A stretch of 64,000 nucleotides of DNA from Herbiconiux moechotypicola. Its GTDB lineage: Bacteria; Actinomycetota; Actinomycetes; Actinomycetales; Microbacteriaceae. The stretch lies in NCBI RefSeq assembly GCF_024979255.1, contig NZ_JANLCN010000009.1:1-64000 (forward strand), given 5' to 3'. Made by a program: the position numbers and the translations under genes. Each line of letters begins with the position of its first letter. Within the stretch, counting starts at the first letter, position 1. This document shows, piece after piece, positions 18,568 to 28,224 of the stretch. The notes under the pieces were generated by a model, which searched no databases, had not been told where the DNA came from, and was given only the letters and a program-made list of their open reading frames with translations.

Positions 18568-19776
18568 TCACGCCGTGACCGTCTGCACGGGCTCGGTGTC
18601 GGGCAGCGGACTCGCGTCGCGGTCGCGCAGATCGGGATGGAAGCGCTTGCCGAGCAGCGGCACGAGGAATCCGACGAACGCCAGCGCCGCCGCCACCACG
18701 AAGGCGCCGACCGACCCGATGCCGTCGATGAGGAAGCCGGCGAGGGCCGAGCCGACCGCAGCGCCGATGAGCTGCCCGGTGCCCACCCATCCGTAGGCCT
18801 CCGCGGTGTCGCTGAACTTCACGCTCGACGACACGATCGCGAACATGACCGCCAGGGCGGGCGCGATGCCGATGCCCGCGAGGAAGAGCGTGCCGGCCAG
18901 CCACCACACGTTGAGCCAGGCGGCCGCGATGGCGGTGCCCACGAACACGATCGCCATGCGGCGGGCGAGCGCCCACGGGCCGATGGGCCGGTGCCCGAGC
19001 GAGAGACCGCCGACGAGCGAGCCGATGGCGAACACCGCCAGCACGAAGCCCGCCTCCACGCCGCCCTCGCCGAACGTCGACACCACACCGGCCTCGATGG
19101 CCGCGCACGCGGCGACGAGCAGGAAGCCCACGATCGTGGCGAGCAGCACCGGCGGCTTCTTCAGCACCACGCCGAGCTTGCGCTTGGAGCGCGGGATGCG
19201 CACCCGCCCGAGCTCGGGACTGGTGAGGAACCAGGTGCCGCCGCCCACGAGGAACGCGACCGCGAGCAGGATGCCCCACACGGTGCCGATCTGGATGGAG
19301 ACGAAGGTGGTGACGACGGGGCCGAGGATCCAGATGATCTCCTGTGCCGAGGCGTCGAGCGAGAACAGCGGGGTGAGCTGCTTCGAGTTGACCATCTTGG
19401 GGTAGATGGTGCGCACCGCGGGCTGGATGGGCGGCATGGTGAGGCCGGCCACGAACGCCACGGCCATGTCGGCCGCGATGCCCATGGGGAACAGCGCGAT
19501 ACTCGTGATGGCGAGGGCGCAGATCACCATCGTGGTGGCGATGACGGGGCGCATGCCCCACACGCCCATGAGCCGGCTGGTGACGGGCCCGGCGATGGCC
19601 TGCCCGATGCTGAGCGCCGCCAGCACGAGCCCGGCGACGCCGTAGGACTCGTAGGTGTGCTCGATGTGCAGCAGGAACGCCAGCGACAGCATGCCGAACG
19701 GGAATCGGGCGGTGAGCTGCGCCGAGAGGATGCGGGCGACGCCTCGCGTCTTCAGAAGGGATGCGTAGCTGCTCAC
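18568..19776 (-). CDS. MFS transporter
   Basis: 402 aa with 12 predicted helices and no large soluble domains (drug/sugar efflux-like fold: FGMLSLAFLLHIEHTYESYG, GPVTSRLMGVWGMRPVI, then a central KRKLGVVLKKPP loop). A GTG at 19776 is the start: no ribosome site, but TACACT (19783-19788) on the minus strand is 6 nt upstream, as in the other leaderless genes here. 17 nt after hrpA. Substrate unknown. Confidence 0.8.
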   Translation of the reverse strand: MSSYASLLKTRGVARILSAQLTARFPFGMLSLAFLLHIEHTYESYGVAGLVLAALSIGQAIAGPVTSRLMGVWGMRPVIATTMVICALAITSIALFPMGIAADMAVAFVAGLTMPPIQPAVRTIYPKMVNSKQLTPLFSLDASAQEIIWILGPVVTTFVSIQIGTVWGILLAVAFLVGGGTWFLTSPELGRVRIPRSKRKLGVVLKKPPVLLATIVGFLLVAACAAIEAGVVSTFGEGGVEAGFVLAVFAIGSLVGGLSLGHRPIGPWALARRMAIVFVGTAIAAAWLNVWWLAGTLFLAGIGIAPALAVMFAIVSSSVKFSDTAEAYGWVGTGQLIGAAVGSALAGFLIDGIGSVGAFVVAAALAFVGFLVPLLGKRFHPDLRDRDASPLPDTEPVQTVTA

Positions 19777-19793
19777 TACAGAAGTGTACGGGG

Positions 19794-22700
19794 TCAGCCG
19801 AGCAGTTTGGAGAGTCGCTGGAGCGAGGCTGGCTCGGCGGTGCCGAGCGGCTGGGCGAACAGGCTCATGCGCAGCTCCTCCAGCAGCCAGCGTGCGCGCA
19901 CGAGGTTCTCGGGGGAGTGTGGTGCAAGGGGGAACTCGCCGCCGGCGTCGCGGAAGCGGGCGATGCCGGTGTACACCTCGGTCTGCCAGGCGCGGTCGCG
20001 ACCGGGGTTGTCGGGCAGCCGCTCGAGGCGGTGCACCATGCCGGCCAGGTAGCGCGGCAGGTGGCCGAGCCGGTCGAGACCGGTGCGCGACACGAACCCG
20101 GGGAACACGAGGGCGGCGAGCTGCTCGCGCACGTCGGTGACCGCGGGCAGCAGGTTCATGCTGGTGACCGACTTGATGGCGCGCTCGACGTCGCGCACAC
20201 CGGTCAGGATGCGCACCACGGTCGCGACGGTCTGGTCGACGAGCGGAAGCACAGCGGTCGAGAGGCGGTCTCGCACCGCGTCGAACTCCTCGGCGGTCCA
20301 CACCAGACCGTCGGGGTGGAGCGCGGTGAGCGACTCGTGGGCGCAGGCGAGCATGATGTCGTCGAAGAGCGCGGCGACGTTCTGGTAGGGGCTCGTGGCC
20401 AGGAGCAGGCGCTCGTTCTGCGTGAGGTGGTCGCGCACGTAGGAGCCCGGGCTCGGCACCGCGAGCAGCAGCAGCCTCCGGATGCCGGCGGGCGAGGTGC
20501 GGGCCTGGTCGCCGGCGGTGGCCAGGAGGCGCAGCGACACGGAGGTCTTCTCGTCGACGATCGCCGGGTAGGCGCGGATGACGCCGCCGTGCTGGGCGGT
20601 GTCGACGTGACGGGGGAGGGCGCCGAAGTCCCAGGCGGTGATGCCGGTGCGCTCGCGGAAGCCGCCGGAGCGACCGGCGGCCGCGGGCGCGGAGGCGATG
20701 CGAGAGGCGGCATCGCCCGTCGCCGAATGACCGGAGCTCTGGCGTCTCGCCTGGTCCTTCGCCTGGCCCCCCGACGCCCGGGCGATGCTCGCCCGTGACG
20801 CCTCGGCCAGCCGCGACTGCAGCGCCCCGAGGTCTTTGCCCGCGCCGAGCGTGCGCCCGCGCTCATCCACCACCCGGAAGGTCACGAGGAGGTGCTCGGG
20901 CAGCTTCGAGCGGTCGAAGTCGGCCGCCGTCACCGGCACGTGCGCGAGCCGCGACATGAGCGCGGCCAGCCGGCCGAGGAAGCCGGCCCGCACATCCGGC
21001 CCGCCCCGTGCATCCGACCCGCCCTGCGCATCCGGCCCCAGCTCGTCGAGCAGCCGCCCCGCCCAGTCGGTGGCGGGCACGAAGTTCACCCGCAGCCGCT
21101 TCGGCAGCGCCTTGATGAGCGCCACCACCAGCTCGCGCCGGAAGCCCGGAACCTGCGACTCGAACGCCGCCGACTCCAGCCGGGGCAGCAGCGAAACCGG
21201 CACCGTGGCGGTCACGCCGTCGTCGTCGCTGCCGGGTTCGAAGCGGTACGACAGGGCGAGCCGCTGGTCGCCCTGCTGCCACTGCGCGGGGAACTCGTGC
21301 TCGTCGACCTCGGGCGCGCCCTCGGGCAGCAGGTTCTCGAGGGTCATCGTGAGCAGCTCGGGGTCGTCGTGCCTGGCGGTCTTCCACCACCCTTCGAAGC
21401 TGCGCTGCGACACCACGTCGCGGGGGATGCGCGCCTGATAGAACTCGAACACGGCCTCGTCGTCGAGCAGGATGTCGCGCCGCCGCGACCGCTCCTCGAG
21501 CTGCTCGAGCTCGCGCCGGAAGGCCCGGTTGGCGCGGTCGAACGCCTGCTGCGACTCCCACTCGCCCTCCACCAGGGCGTGGCGGATGAACAGCTCGCGC
21601 GCGTACTCGGCGTCGACGCGGGCGAACTGGATGCGCCGGCGCGCGACGATCGGCACACCGAAGAGCGTGACCCGCTCGTAGGCCACCGCGGCTCCCTGCT
21701 TCTTCTCCCAGTGCGGCTCGGAGTAGCTGCGCTTGACGAGGTCGCCCGCGAGCGGCTCGGCCCACGCCGGGTCGATGGCCGCGTTCATGCGGGCGAACAG
21801 CCGGCTCGTCTCGACGAGTTCGGCGCTCATGACCGCGGCCGGCTGCCTCTTGGCCAGGGCCGAGCCGGGGAAGATCGAGAAGCGGGTCTGCCGTGAGCCG
21901 AGGTAGTCGCGTTTGGCCTGATCGCGCAGGCCGATCTGCGAGAGCAGGCCCGAGAGGATGGAGCGGTGGATGCCGTCGGGGTTCACGCTCGGCTCTCCCA
22001 GCGTGAGGCCGAGCGGCTTGGCCAGCTGCCGCAGCTGACGGTAGACGTCCTGCCACTCGCGGATGCGCAGGTAGTTGAGGAACTCGGACTTGCAGAGGCG
22101 GCGGAACGCGCTGCTGGAGAGCTCGCGCTGCTTCTCGTCGAGGTAGTTCCAGAGGTTCAGCAGGGTGAGGAAGTCGCTCGTGGCGTCGGCGAAGCGGGCG
22201 TGCAGTTCGTCGGCGCGGCCGCGCTTGTCGAGCGGGCGCTCGCGGGGGTCTTGCACGGTGAGGCCGGCGACGATGGCGAGCACCTCGCGACTGGTGTTCG
22301 TGCGCTTGGATTCCACGATCATCCGGGCGAACCGGGGCTCGATGGGGAGCCGGGCGAGGTCGCGACCCGTGCGGGTGAGTGCGGGGGTGCCGCTCTTCGC
22401 GGCGGTGCCGATCGCGCCCAGCTCCCCGAGCAGGTCGAGGCCGTCCTTCACTCCGCGGGAGTCCGGCGGCTGCAGGAACGGGAAGGAGGCGATGTCGCCG
22501 AGACCCAGTGAGATCATCTGCAGGATGACCGCCGCGAGGTTGGTGCGGAGGATCTCGGGGTCGGTGAACTCCGGCCGGCGCAGGTAGTCCTCTTCGGAGT
22601 AGAGGCGGATGGCGATGCCGTCGCTCGTGCGGCCCGAACGGCCCGAGCGCTGGTTGGCGCTGGCCTGCGAGATGGCCTCTATCGGCAGGCGCTGCACCTT

Positions 22701-23744
22701 CGACCGGGCGGAGTAGCGGCTGATGCGCGCGGTGCCCGCATCCACCACGTACTTGATGCCCGGCACCGTGAGGCTCGTCTCGGCCACGTTGGTGGCGAGC
22801 ACCACGCGGCGGCGGATGCCCGGGGTGGCGCTCCGCTGGAACACGCGGTGCTGGTCGGCGGCGCTGAGGCGGCCGTAGAGGGGCAGCACCTCGACGCCGT
22901 TGCCGCTCGCCGCAGTCCGGCCGGCGTACTTGCCCCGGAGCGCGTCCTCCGCATCCCGGATCTCGTTCTCGCCGGAGAGGAAGACGAGCACGTCGCCCGG
23001 CGCCTCGCGCTCGAGCTCGTCGAGGGCGGCGCCGATGGCGTCGAAGAGGTCGCGGCCGTCGGAGGGGTCGGGGGCCGTGGCCGGGGCCGCGGGGGTGGCG
23101 TCGTCGTCGGCGTCGTCGGTCGACGGCTCCGGGGCGAGCGGGCGGTACCGGACCTCGACCGGGTAGGTGCGGCCCGACACCTCCACGATCGGGGCCGGCC
23201 GGCCCTTCGCATCCGCGAAGTGGCGGGCGAAGCTCTCGGGGTCGATCGTGGCGCTCGTGATGACGAGCTTGAGCTCGGGCCGGCGGGGCAGCAGCTGCTT
23301 GAGGTAGCCGAGAAGGAAGTCGATGTTGAGGCTGCGCTCGTGCGCCTCGTCGATGATGATCGTGTCGTACCGGCTCAGCATCCGGTCGTGGTTCATCTCG
23401 TTGAGCAGGATGCCGTCGGTCATGAGCCTGATGCGGGTCGACGCCGAGGCGCGGTCGGTGAAGCGCACCTGGTAGCCGACGAGGCCGCCCACCTCCTGGC
23501 CGAGCTCCTCGGCGATGCGCTCGGCGATGGTGCGCGCCGCGAGACGCCTCGGCTGCGTGTGGCCGATCGACTCGCGGCCGAGCTCGAGGCAGATCTTCGG
23601 CAACTGGGTGGTCTTACCCGACCCGGTCGCGCCGGCGACGATCACCACCTGGTGGTCGCGGATGGCGCGCGCGATCTCGTCCTTCTTGCCGCTGACCGGC
23701 AGCTCGGGAGGGAACGAGATACGAAGAGGGGCGTCGATCGACAT
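19794..23744 (-). CDS. hrpA: ATP-dependent RNA helicase HrpA
   Basis: 1316 aa, full length. DExH helicase: GATGSGKTTQ at 38-47, DEAH at 132-135, SATIDPE, and QRSGRSGRTSDG (motif VI). HA2/OB domains and the large C-terminal DUF3418 region follow. Small Asp/Ala/Pro-rich inserts occur near 220 and near 910 (GGSDARGGPDVRAG), the latter coded by degenerate gcatccg repeats. In E. coli HrpA acts in ribosome rescue and mRNA processing. Starts a minus-strand run with the MFS and AKR genes. Confidence 0.93.
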   Translation of the reverse strand: MSIDAPLRISFPPELPVSGKKDEIARAIRDHQVVIVAGATGSGKTTQLPKICLELGRESIGHTQPRRLAARTIAERIAEELGQEVGGLVGYQVRFTDRASASTRIRLMTDGILLNEMNHDRMLSRYDTIIIDEAHERSLNIDFLLGYLKQLLPRRPELKLVITSATIDPESFARHFADAKGRPAPIVEVSGRTYPVEVRYRPLAPEPSTDDADDDATPAAPATAPDPSDGRDLFDAIGAALDELEREAPGDVLVFLSGENEIRDAEDALRGKYAGRTAASGNGVEVLPLYGRLSAADQHRVFQRSATPGIRRRVVLATNVAETSLTVPGIKYVVDAGTARISRYSARSKVQRLPIEAISQASANQRSGRSGRTSDGIAIRLYSEEDYLRRPEFTDPEILRTNLAAVILQMISLGLGDIASFPFLQPPDSRGVKDGLDLLGELGAIGTAAKSGTPALTRTGRDLARLPIEPRFARMIVESKRTNTSREVLAIVAGLTVQDPRERPLDKRGRADELHARFADATSDFLTLLNLWNYLDEKQRELSSSAFRRLCKSEFLNYLRIREWQDVYRQLRQLAKPLGLTLGEPSVNPDGIHRSILSGLLSQIGLRDQAKRDYLGSRQTRFSIFPGSALAKRQPAAVMSAELVETSRLFARMNAAIDPAWAEPLAGDLVKRSYSEPHWEKKQGAAVAYERVTLFGVPIVARRRIQFARVDAEYARELFIRHALVEGEWESQQAFDRANRAFRRELEQLEERSRRRDILLDDEAVFEFYQARIPRDVVSQRSFEGWWKTARHDDPELLTMTLENLLPEGAPEVDEHEFPAQWQQGDQRLALSYRFEPGSDDDGVTATVPVSLLPRLESAAFESQVPGFRRELVVALIKALPKRLRVNFVPATDWAGRLLDELGPDAQGGSDARGGPDVRAGFLGRLAALMSRLAHVPVTAADFDRSKLPEHLLVTFRVVDERGRTLGAGKDLGALQSRLAEASRASIARASGGQAKDQARRQSSGHSATGDAASRIASAPAAAGRSGGFRERTGITAWDFGALPRHVDTAQHGGVIRAYPAIVDEKTSVSLRLLATAGDQARTSPAGIRRLLLLAVPSPGSYVRDHLTQNERLLLATSPYQNVAALFDDIMLACAHESLTALHPDGLVWTAEEFDAVRDRLSTAVLPLVDQTVATVVRILTGVRDVERAIKSVTSMNLLPAVTDVREQLAALVFPGFVSRTGLDRLGHLPRYLAGMVHRLERLPDNPGRDRAWQTEVYTGIARFRDAGGEFPLAPHSPENLVRARWLLEELRMSLFAQPLGTAEPASLQRLSKLLG

Positions 23745-23814
23745 GAGCCCTCCATTCTACGGCGGGCCCGCCGGTCGACGCCCCTCGGCGTGATGCGCCG
23801 GGTTCAGCCCGGGA

Positions 23815-24375
23815 TCAGCTGACGCCGAGCTGGTCGTCGGCGACCTGGTAGCCGGGGTTGGCGGCGTCGATGGAGAGGGTGATCAGGTCACCGGTGGTGA
23901 TGGTGCCCGAGAACGCCAGGTCGGGCAGCTCGGTGGTGGTGTAGGTGGAGGAGAGGCTGGGCCCCGCGAACACGAGGAGGGTGGGCGAGGTGGTGACGGT
24001 CGACCAGTCGGCGGGCACGGTCGGCGTGACGACGACTCCGCTCGGGATGCCGACGGTGAAGGTGAGCGCACCGGTCTCGGCGCCCGGCGCGAGGTCGGTC
24101 ACCGACAGGGTGCCGCCGTAGTTGCCCGCGAGGTCGCGCGTCTCGCCGACTCCGGTGAAGGTGACGGTGTTGTCGCGGGAGATGGTGATGGACGGGGTCG
24201 GCGCGGTGCTCGCGGCGGCCAGCGGGGTGGCGACGGCGAGGGCGATCACGGGGGCGGCCCAGGCGGCGGCGGTGGTGAACTGACGGCGGGAGAGGCCGGG
24301 GCTCTCGGCGAGAGCGGTGGCGTTGGTGCCGGTGCCGGTCGGGATGCTCGGGGCGGGGGTGTTCTCGGGGGTCAC
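23815..24375 (-). CDS. Tat-exported surface/secreted protein, unknown function
   Basis: 186 aa. A twin-arginine signal is plain: SRRQF at 29-33, hydrophobic AAAWAAPVIALAVAT, cleavage expected near residue 55. The mature part (~130 aa) is Thr/Ser/Val-rich and beta-like with no Cys, resembling an Ig-like or SipW-type surface domain. GTG start with ggaga 5 nt upstream. Monocistronic, diverging from the DUF1684 gene. I do not recognise a catalytic motif. Confidence 0.75.
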   Translation of the reverse strand: MTPENTPAPSIPTGTGTNATALAESPGLSRRQFTTAAAWAAPVIALAVATPLAAASTAPTPSITISRDNTVTFTGVGETRDLAGNYGGTLSVTDLAPGAETGALTFTVGIPSGVVVTPTVPADWSTVTTSPTLLVFAGPSLSSTYTTTELPDLAFSGTITTGDLITLSIDAANPGYQVADDQLGVS

Positions 24376-24430
24376 GATGTCTCCGAATCAGGTGGGTGAC
24401 GAGAAGGGAAGGCACTACATCGGCGAACGT

Positions 24431-24446
24431 ACCCCCGAACGGGGGT
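24431..24446. promoter_or_regulatory. Perfect accccc-gaac-gggggt palindrome
   Basis: A perfect 6-4-6 inverted repeat in the 103-nt gap between the divergent Tat-protein and DUF1684 genes, 20 nt before the -10-like TAGTCT (24467-24472) of the latter. It could be a shared operator; no regulator is adjacent. Confidence 0.4.
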
Positions 24447-24478
24447 CACGCCAACGGCCGCGGGCGTAGTCTCGGTGC

Positions 24479-25207
24479 ATGGGCTCAGACGAACGCGAAC
24501 CCGAACGGGACTGGGCGACGTGGCGCGAGGCGCGGCTGCGCACCGTGACCGCGCCGCACGGCATCGCCTCCCTCACGGCGACTCACTGGCTCTCGCCCGA
24601 TCCGCAATCCCTCGACGGGCTCGACGGGCGCTGGTGGCTCGACGGAGCCGCGATCGTGGGCGACTCCTTCACTCTCGACGAGGGCGGCGAGGCGCTCGTC
24701 GGCTCGCGCCTGCTGAGGCACATGCGGCGCGACGACCAAGTCGCGCTGCGCGTGCTCGACCCGGAGGCGCCCAGCCGCGCATCCGTCGCCGGCATCGCCG
24801 CGTATCCGTACGACTCCGCCTGGGTGCTCGAGGGGCGCTTCGAGGCGGCGGCGGACGGCGCCACGATCGACTCGCTCGAGATCGACGGCTACGTCGAGAC
24901 CGAGCAGCTCGCGGGCGAGGTGGTCGTGACCATCGGCGGGGTGGAAGCGCGCCTGACCGCCACCGGGTCGGCCGAGCGGATGCACGTGGTGTTCTCCGAC
25001 GCGACGAGCGGTGGGGAGTCGTACCGTTTCCGGTTCCTCACCCTGCGCGTGCTGCCCGGGCCGGGCGATCGCGTGGAGGTCGATCTCAACCGCGCCTTCC
25101 TCCCGCCGTGCGCCTTCGCCGACTTCTACGTGTGCCCGCTCCCGCCCCCGTCGAACCGCCTCGCCGTCCCGGTCCGCGCGGGCGAGCGCGTCGTCGAGCG
25201 GCGCTGA
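24479..25207 (+). CDS. DUF1684 domain protein
   Basis: 242 aa. The C-terminal signature CAFADFYVCPLPPPSNRL is diagnostic of DUF1684, as is the N-terminal WREARLRTVTAPHGIASLTA. No signal peptide or membrane helix. The ATG has no ribosome site but TAGTCT ends 6 nt upstream, so it is probably leaderless. Function of the family is unknown; the invariant Cys/Asp segment suggests an enzyme or ligand pocket. Confidence 0.85.
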   Translation: MGSDEREPERDWATWREARLRTVTAPHGIASLTATHWLSPDPQSLDGLDGRWWLDGAAIVGDSFTLDEGGEALVGSRLLRHMRRDDQVALRVLDPEAPSRASVAGIAAYPYDSAWVLEGRFEAAADGATIDSLEIDGYVETEQLAGEVVVTIGGVEARLTATGSAERMHVVFSDATSGGESYRFRFLTLRVLPGPGDRVEVDLNRAFLPPCAFADFYVCPLPPPSNRLAVPVRAGERVVERR

Positions 25208-25214
25208 GCGGGCC

Positions 25215-25232
25215 ATTCTCGATAGAATCGAG
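25215..25232 (+). promoter_or_regulatory. Overlapping palindromes on the promoter of the TA-like pair
   Basis: attct-cgat-agaat (25215-25228) and ctcgat-aga-atcgag (25218-25232) overlap each other and contain the -10 TAGAAT (25223-25228), which ends 6 nt before the ATG at 25235. Antitoxins usually repress their own operon from such a site. Sequence is seen, autoregulation is inferred. Confidence 0.55.
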
Positions 25233-25234
25233 CC

Positions 25235-25570
25235 ATGACCGGGTCGAGTGATTCGTTCGATGCGCGAGTGTTCTACCGCGACATCAAGCCTTACGACGCG
25301 CCTCGTGAGCTGGATGATCTGCGCGGCCCGAACGGAGGCGTTGTGAGCCTCCCGGTCACCGTCTATTGGGGGCCAGAACACTATTTCGATCTCGACAACG
25401 AGTCCGACGTCATCGAGGCTTATCAAGCGACACTGCGGGAAGGCCGCGCGAGTGACCAGATCGCTCTTCTGAATCGAGAGTTGCTCGTCGAAGTCTGGCC
25501 GGAACTTCTGCTGCCTGTGCGGGTGCGGAGGCTCTGGGAAGTCCGATTTCCGGAGTTGACCGCGGCGTGA
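25235..25570 (+). CDS. Putative antitoxin-side partner of an AbiEii-like gene
   Basis: 111 aa, acidic, no recognised domain; the end LPVRVRRLWEVRFPELTAA is the most distinctive part. It overlaps the nucleotidyltransferase-like gene by 4 nt (GTGA), as toxin-antitoxin partners do, and is preceded by palindromes over its -10. It is not an AbiEi winged-helix antitoxin by inspection. Base composition is noticeably more A/T-rich than its neighbours, suggesting acquisition. Antitoxin role is inferred from context. Confidence 0.6.
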   Translation: MTGSSDSFDARVFYRDIKPYDAPRELDDLRGPNGGVVSLPVTVYWGPEHYFDLDNESDVIEAYQATLREGRASDQIALLNRELLVEVWPELLLPVRVRRLWEVRFPELTAA

Positions 25571-26235
25571 GCACCGAGCGGGAGTTGCAGCGCGAACTGA
25601 CTCGCACAGCTCTCACGATCCTGGGTGATCGCTCGTTCGCGCTTGCCGGATCGGGTGCCATCCGCGAGCACGGCATCGCCGATCGGGCCACCCGAGCCGT
25701 CGACCTGTTCACGAGCGACGTCGACCCGGCCGCGTTCGACTCCGGGGTTGACGCGCTCGTGCTTCACCTCGAACGAGCAGGGTTCGTCGTCGATGTCGTG
25801 CGGCGGAGCAGCCGATTCGCTCAGTTGCGGGTGACCGTGGGAGGGGGTCGATCCGTCGACATGGATCTCGCTGTCGACTGGCGAGAGACGGAACCCGACC
25901 ACCTCGCCATCGGGCCTGTGCTCAGTCTCAGGGATGCGGTCGGCAGCAAGGTCGACGCGCTCTTCACGCGTGCGGAGGCGCGCGATTATCTCGACGTCGA
26001 TGCGATCCGTCGCTCGGGTCTGTTCAGCGATCAGATCAGCTGGACCAGGTGCGCCGCATCCGGCTCGAACGAGTGGAACGCTACGGTCTCGACGCCCAGG
26101 AACTGGACGAGGCGAAGGAGCGGCTGGTGCGGTGGGCGGCGGCGCTGCGCGAGGAAGCCGGGCCGGGTCCGCATTCGGACGACGATCCTCCGGTCGTCGA
26201 GCGGCGCTGAGCGGCGGGGTGGGGTGGAACGGTGA
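25567..26235 (+). pseudogene. AbiEii-like nucleotidyltransferase, frameshifted
   Basis: The first ~154 codons match the AbiEii/AbiGii nucleotidyltransferase family (LAGSGAIREHGIADRATRAVDLF near 27; VGSKVDALFTRAEARDYLDVDAI near 130). After FSDQ the frame becomes Arg/Trp/Ser-rich nonsense running to 26235. Removing one copy of a tandem GATCA (26029-26038) restores a natural helical end (LDQVRRIRLERVERYGLDAQ and on) with a stop at 26208-26210. The toxin is therefore probably disabled, or its expression depends on slippage. GTG start overlaps the preceding stop. Confidence 0.75.
26029..26038 (+). repeat. 5-bp tandem duplication GATCA GATCA
   Basis: Two adjacent copies of gatca inside the AbiEii-like gene. 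Deleting one restores a continuous reading frame that ends 56 codons later, so this is the evident frameshift lesion. Only two units, so frequent phase variation is unlikely but reversion is possible. Confidence 0.8.
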
Positions 26236-28094
26236 ATCGGCTCGGGGAGGCGGTCAGTCCGTACCTGCGATCGCACGCGGGCAATCCGGTGGACTGGTAC
26301 CCGTGGGGTGAGGAGGCGTTCGCCGAGGCCAGGGCGCGCGATGTCCCCGTCCTGGTGTCCATCGGGTACGCCACCTGCCACTGGTGTCACGTGATGGCGC
26401 GCGAGAGCTTCTCCGACCCGGCGATCGCCGCGGTGCTGAACGATGGATTCGTGGCGGTGAAGGTCGACCGCGAGGAGCATCCCGAGGTCGACTCCGCCTA
26501 CCTGGCCGCCGCCGGAGCGTTCAACCGGCAGCTCGGCTGGCCCCTCACCGTGTTCACCACGCCCGAGGGCAAGGCGTTCTACGCGGGGACGTACTCGCCG
26601 CCTGTCCCGGTGCAGGGCAATCCGTCGTTCGGGCAGGTGCTCGCGGCCGTGACCGAGGCGTGGGTGGAGCGCCGGGCCGAGGTGCTCGATGTGGGCGATC
26701 GGCTGGCGGCGGCGCTCGCCGAGGCCGATCGGGCGGCGGGAGCGGTCGGTGATGAGGGTGCGGATGCGCGGGGCGCGTCGCCCGCGCAGCTCACGCGGGC
26801 GGTCGGTGGGCTGGCGGCGCTCGAGGACGACCGATTCGGCGGGTTCGGCGATGCCCCCAAGTTCCCCACCGCACCCGTTCTGGGGTTCTTGCTCGAGCAT
26901 CCGGAGGGCCGCCCCCTCGGCCTGCGGACACTCGAGGCCCTGGCCGGTTCGGGGTTGCGCGACCCCGTCGAGGGCGGGTTCTTCCGATACGCCACGCGCC
27001 GCGACTGGACGGAGCCGCACTACGAGCGCATGCTCTACGACAACGCCCTGCTGCTCGACCGGTACACCGAGGCCTGGAAGGGCGACCCGACGGGCCGCGC
27101 GTGGGCGGCGGACGCTGCGACCGGCATCGCGGCATTCCTGCTCGAGGTGCTGCGGCTGCCCTCGGGCGGGTTCGCCTCGGGGCAGGACTCCGAGAGCACG
27201 GTCGACGGCGTGCGCACCGAGGGCGGCTACTACGCGCTCGACCCCGAGGAGCGCGCCCGTCAACCGCGCCCGGCGCTCGACGAGAAACTGCTCACCGGCT
27301 GGAACGGACTCGCCCTCGCGGCGCTCGCGCGCGCGGGCTTCGCGTTCGGCCGCGAGGAGTGGGTGTCGGCTGCCGCGCGCGCCGCCGACCACCTCCTCGC
27401 GACGCATCTCAGGACGGACGGGCTGGTGCGGGCGTCGGTGGCGGGAAGGGTGTCGTCGGCGCCGGCGACGCTGGAGGACTACGGGATGTTCGCCGAGGGC
27501 CTGCTGGCGCTCGCCGCGGTGACGGGAGAGGTGCGCTATGCGTCGGCCGGGAGAGACCTGGTCGACGCGGTGATCGAGGCGGGCGGTCGCGCGCCGGGCG
27601 GCGGCGATCCGGTGCTGGGTGCGCGCGGGCTCGGGCGTGAACTCGATCCCTCGGAGGGGGCGTACCCGTCGGGGGCGAGCGCGTTCGCCTCGGCGTCGCT
27701 GCTGCTGCACGGCCTCACGGGTGAGTGGCGCTACCGGGAGGCGGCGGCGCGGGCACTGGAGGGTCTCGTCGACGCGGCGGTCGAGCATCCGCTCGCGTTC
27801 GGGGCCACGCTGCAGGTGCTCACGAGACTCGGCAGGCCGGGCGTGCAGCTCGTGCTGGTGGAGCCGGAGCCGGAGGCGGATGCGGGCGTCGACGCGCCGG
27901 CGCTGCTCGAGCTCGTGCGACGGCACCCCGACGGGCTGGTCGCACGCGCGACGGAGCACGAGGCGCGCGATCTCGCAGACGCGGGGTTCGCCCTGTTCGA
28001 GGGGCGGGTGACACGGAACGGGCTGTCGACCGCCTACCTCTGCGAGGACTTCGTGTGCCGCCTCCCCGTCACCCGCGCCGGCGAGCTGGGGTAG
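26232..28094 (+). CDS. DUF255/YyaL-type thioredoxin-domain protein
   Basis: 620 aa. Residues ~1-160 are a DUF255 thioredoxin-like domain with CHWC at 49-52 and the family opening [20 protein letters not shown]. The rest is an (alpha/alpha)6-barrel, glycosidase-like ([48 protein letters not shown]). Bacterial YyaL / human SPATA20 homologues have no settled reaction. GTG start overlaps the end of the broken AbiEii-like frame. Cytoplasmic; no signal peptide. Confidence 0.88.
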   Translation: MNRLGEAVSPYLRSHAGNPVDWYPWGEEAFAEARARDVPVLVSIGYATCHWCHVMARESFSDPAIAAVLNDGFVAVKVDREEHPEVDSAYLAAAGAFNRQLGWPLTVFTTPEGKAFYAGTYSPPVPVQGNPSFGQVLAAVTEAWVERRAEVLDVGDRLAAALAEADRAAGAVGDEGADARGASPAQLTRAVGGLAALEDDRFGGFGDAPKFPTAPVLGFLLEHPEGRPLGLRTLEALAGSGLRDPVEGGFFRYATRRDWTEPHYERMLYDNALLLDRYTEAWKGDPTGRAWAADAATGIAAFLLEVLRLPSGGFASGQDSESTVDGVRTEGGYYALDPEERARQPRPALDEKLLTGWNGLALAALARAGFAFGREEWVSAAARAADHLLATHLRTDGLVRASVAGRVSSAPATLEDYGMFAEGLLALAAVTGEVRYASAGRDLVDAVIEAGGRAPGGGDPVLGARGLGRELDPSEGAYPSGASAFASASLLLHGLTGEWRYREAAARALEGLVDAAVEHPLAFGATLQVLTRLGRPGVQLVLVEPEPEADAGVDAPALLELVRRHPDGLVARATEHEARDLADAGFALFEGRVTRNGLSTAYLCEDFVCRLPVTRAGELG

Positions 28095-28191
28095 GGACGG
28101 CCGGCGGCTCACACCGTGTCAGCGGCACGTCAGCGCCGTGTGAGCGCCCAGGCGCACACTCGAGGTCGAGCGGTCGATGCCGCTCCCTCAC

Positions 28192-28215
28192 GACAGTACG
28201 AAAGACAGTACGAAA
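28192..28215 (+). repeat. 12-bp tandem repeat before drrA-like gene
   Basis: Two exact adjacent copies of gacagtacgaaa (28192-28203, 28204-28215). The second merges into the aaagga ribosome site of the ABC ATPase gene. Duplication may have created or altered the ribosome site or an operator. Confidence 0.7.
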
Positions 28216-28224
28216 GGAATCGCC

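Noticed and set aside
28109-28143. tcacac...gtgtga inverted repeat upstream of the DrrA-like gene
   Set aside because: Arms of 6 bp with a 23-nt loop in GC-rich sequence; not convincing as an operator.
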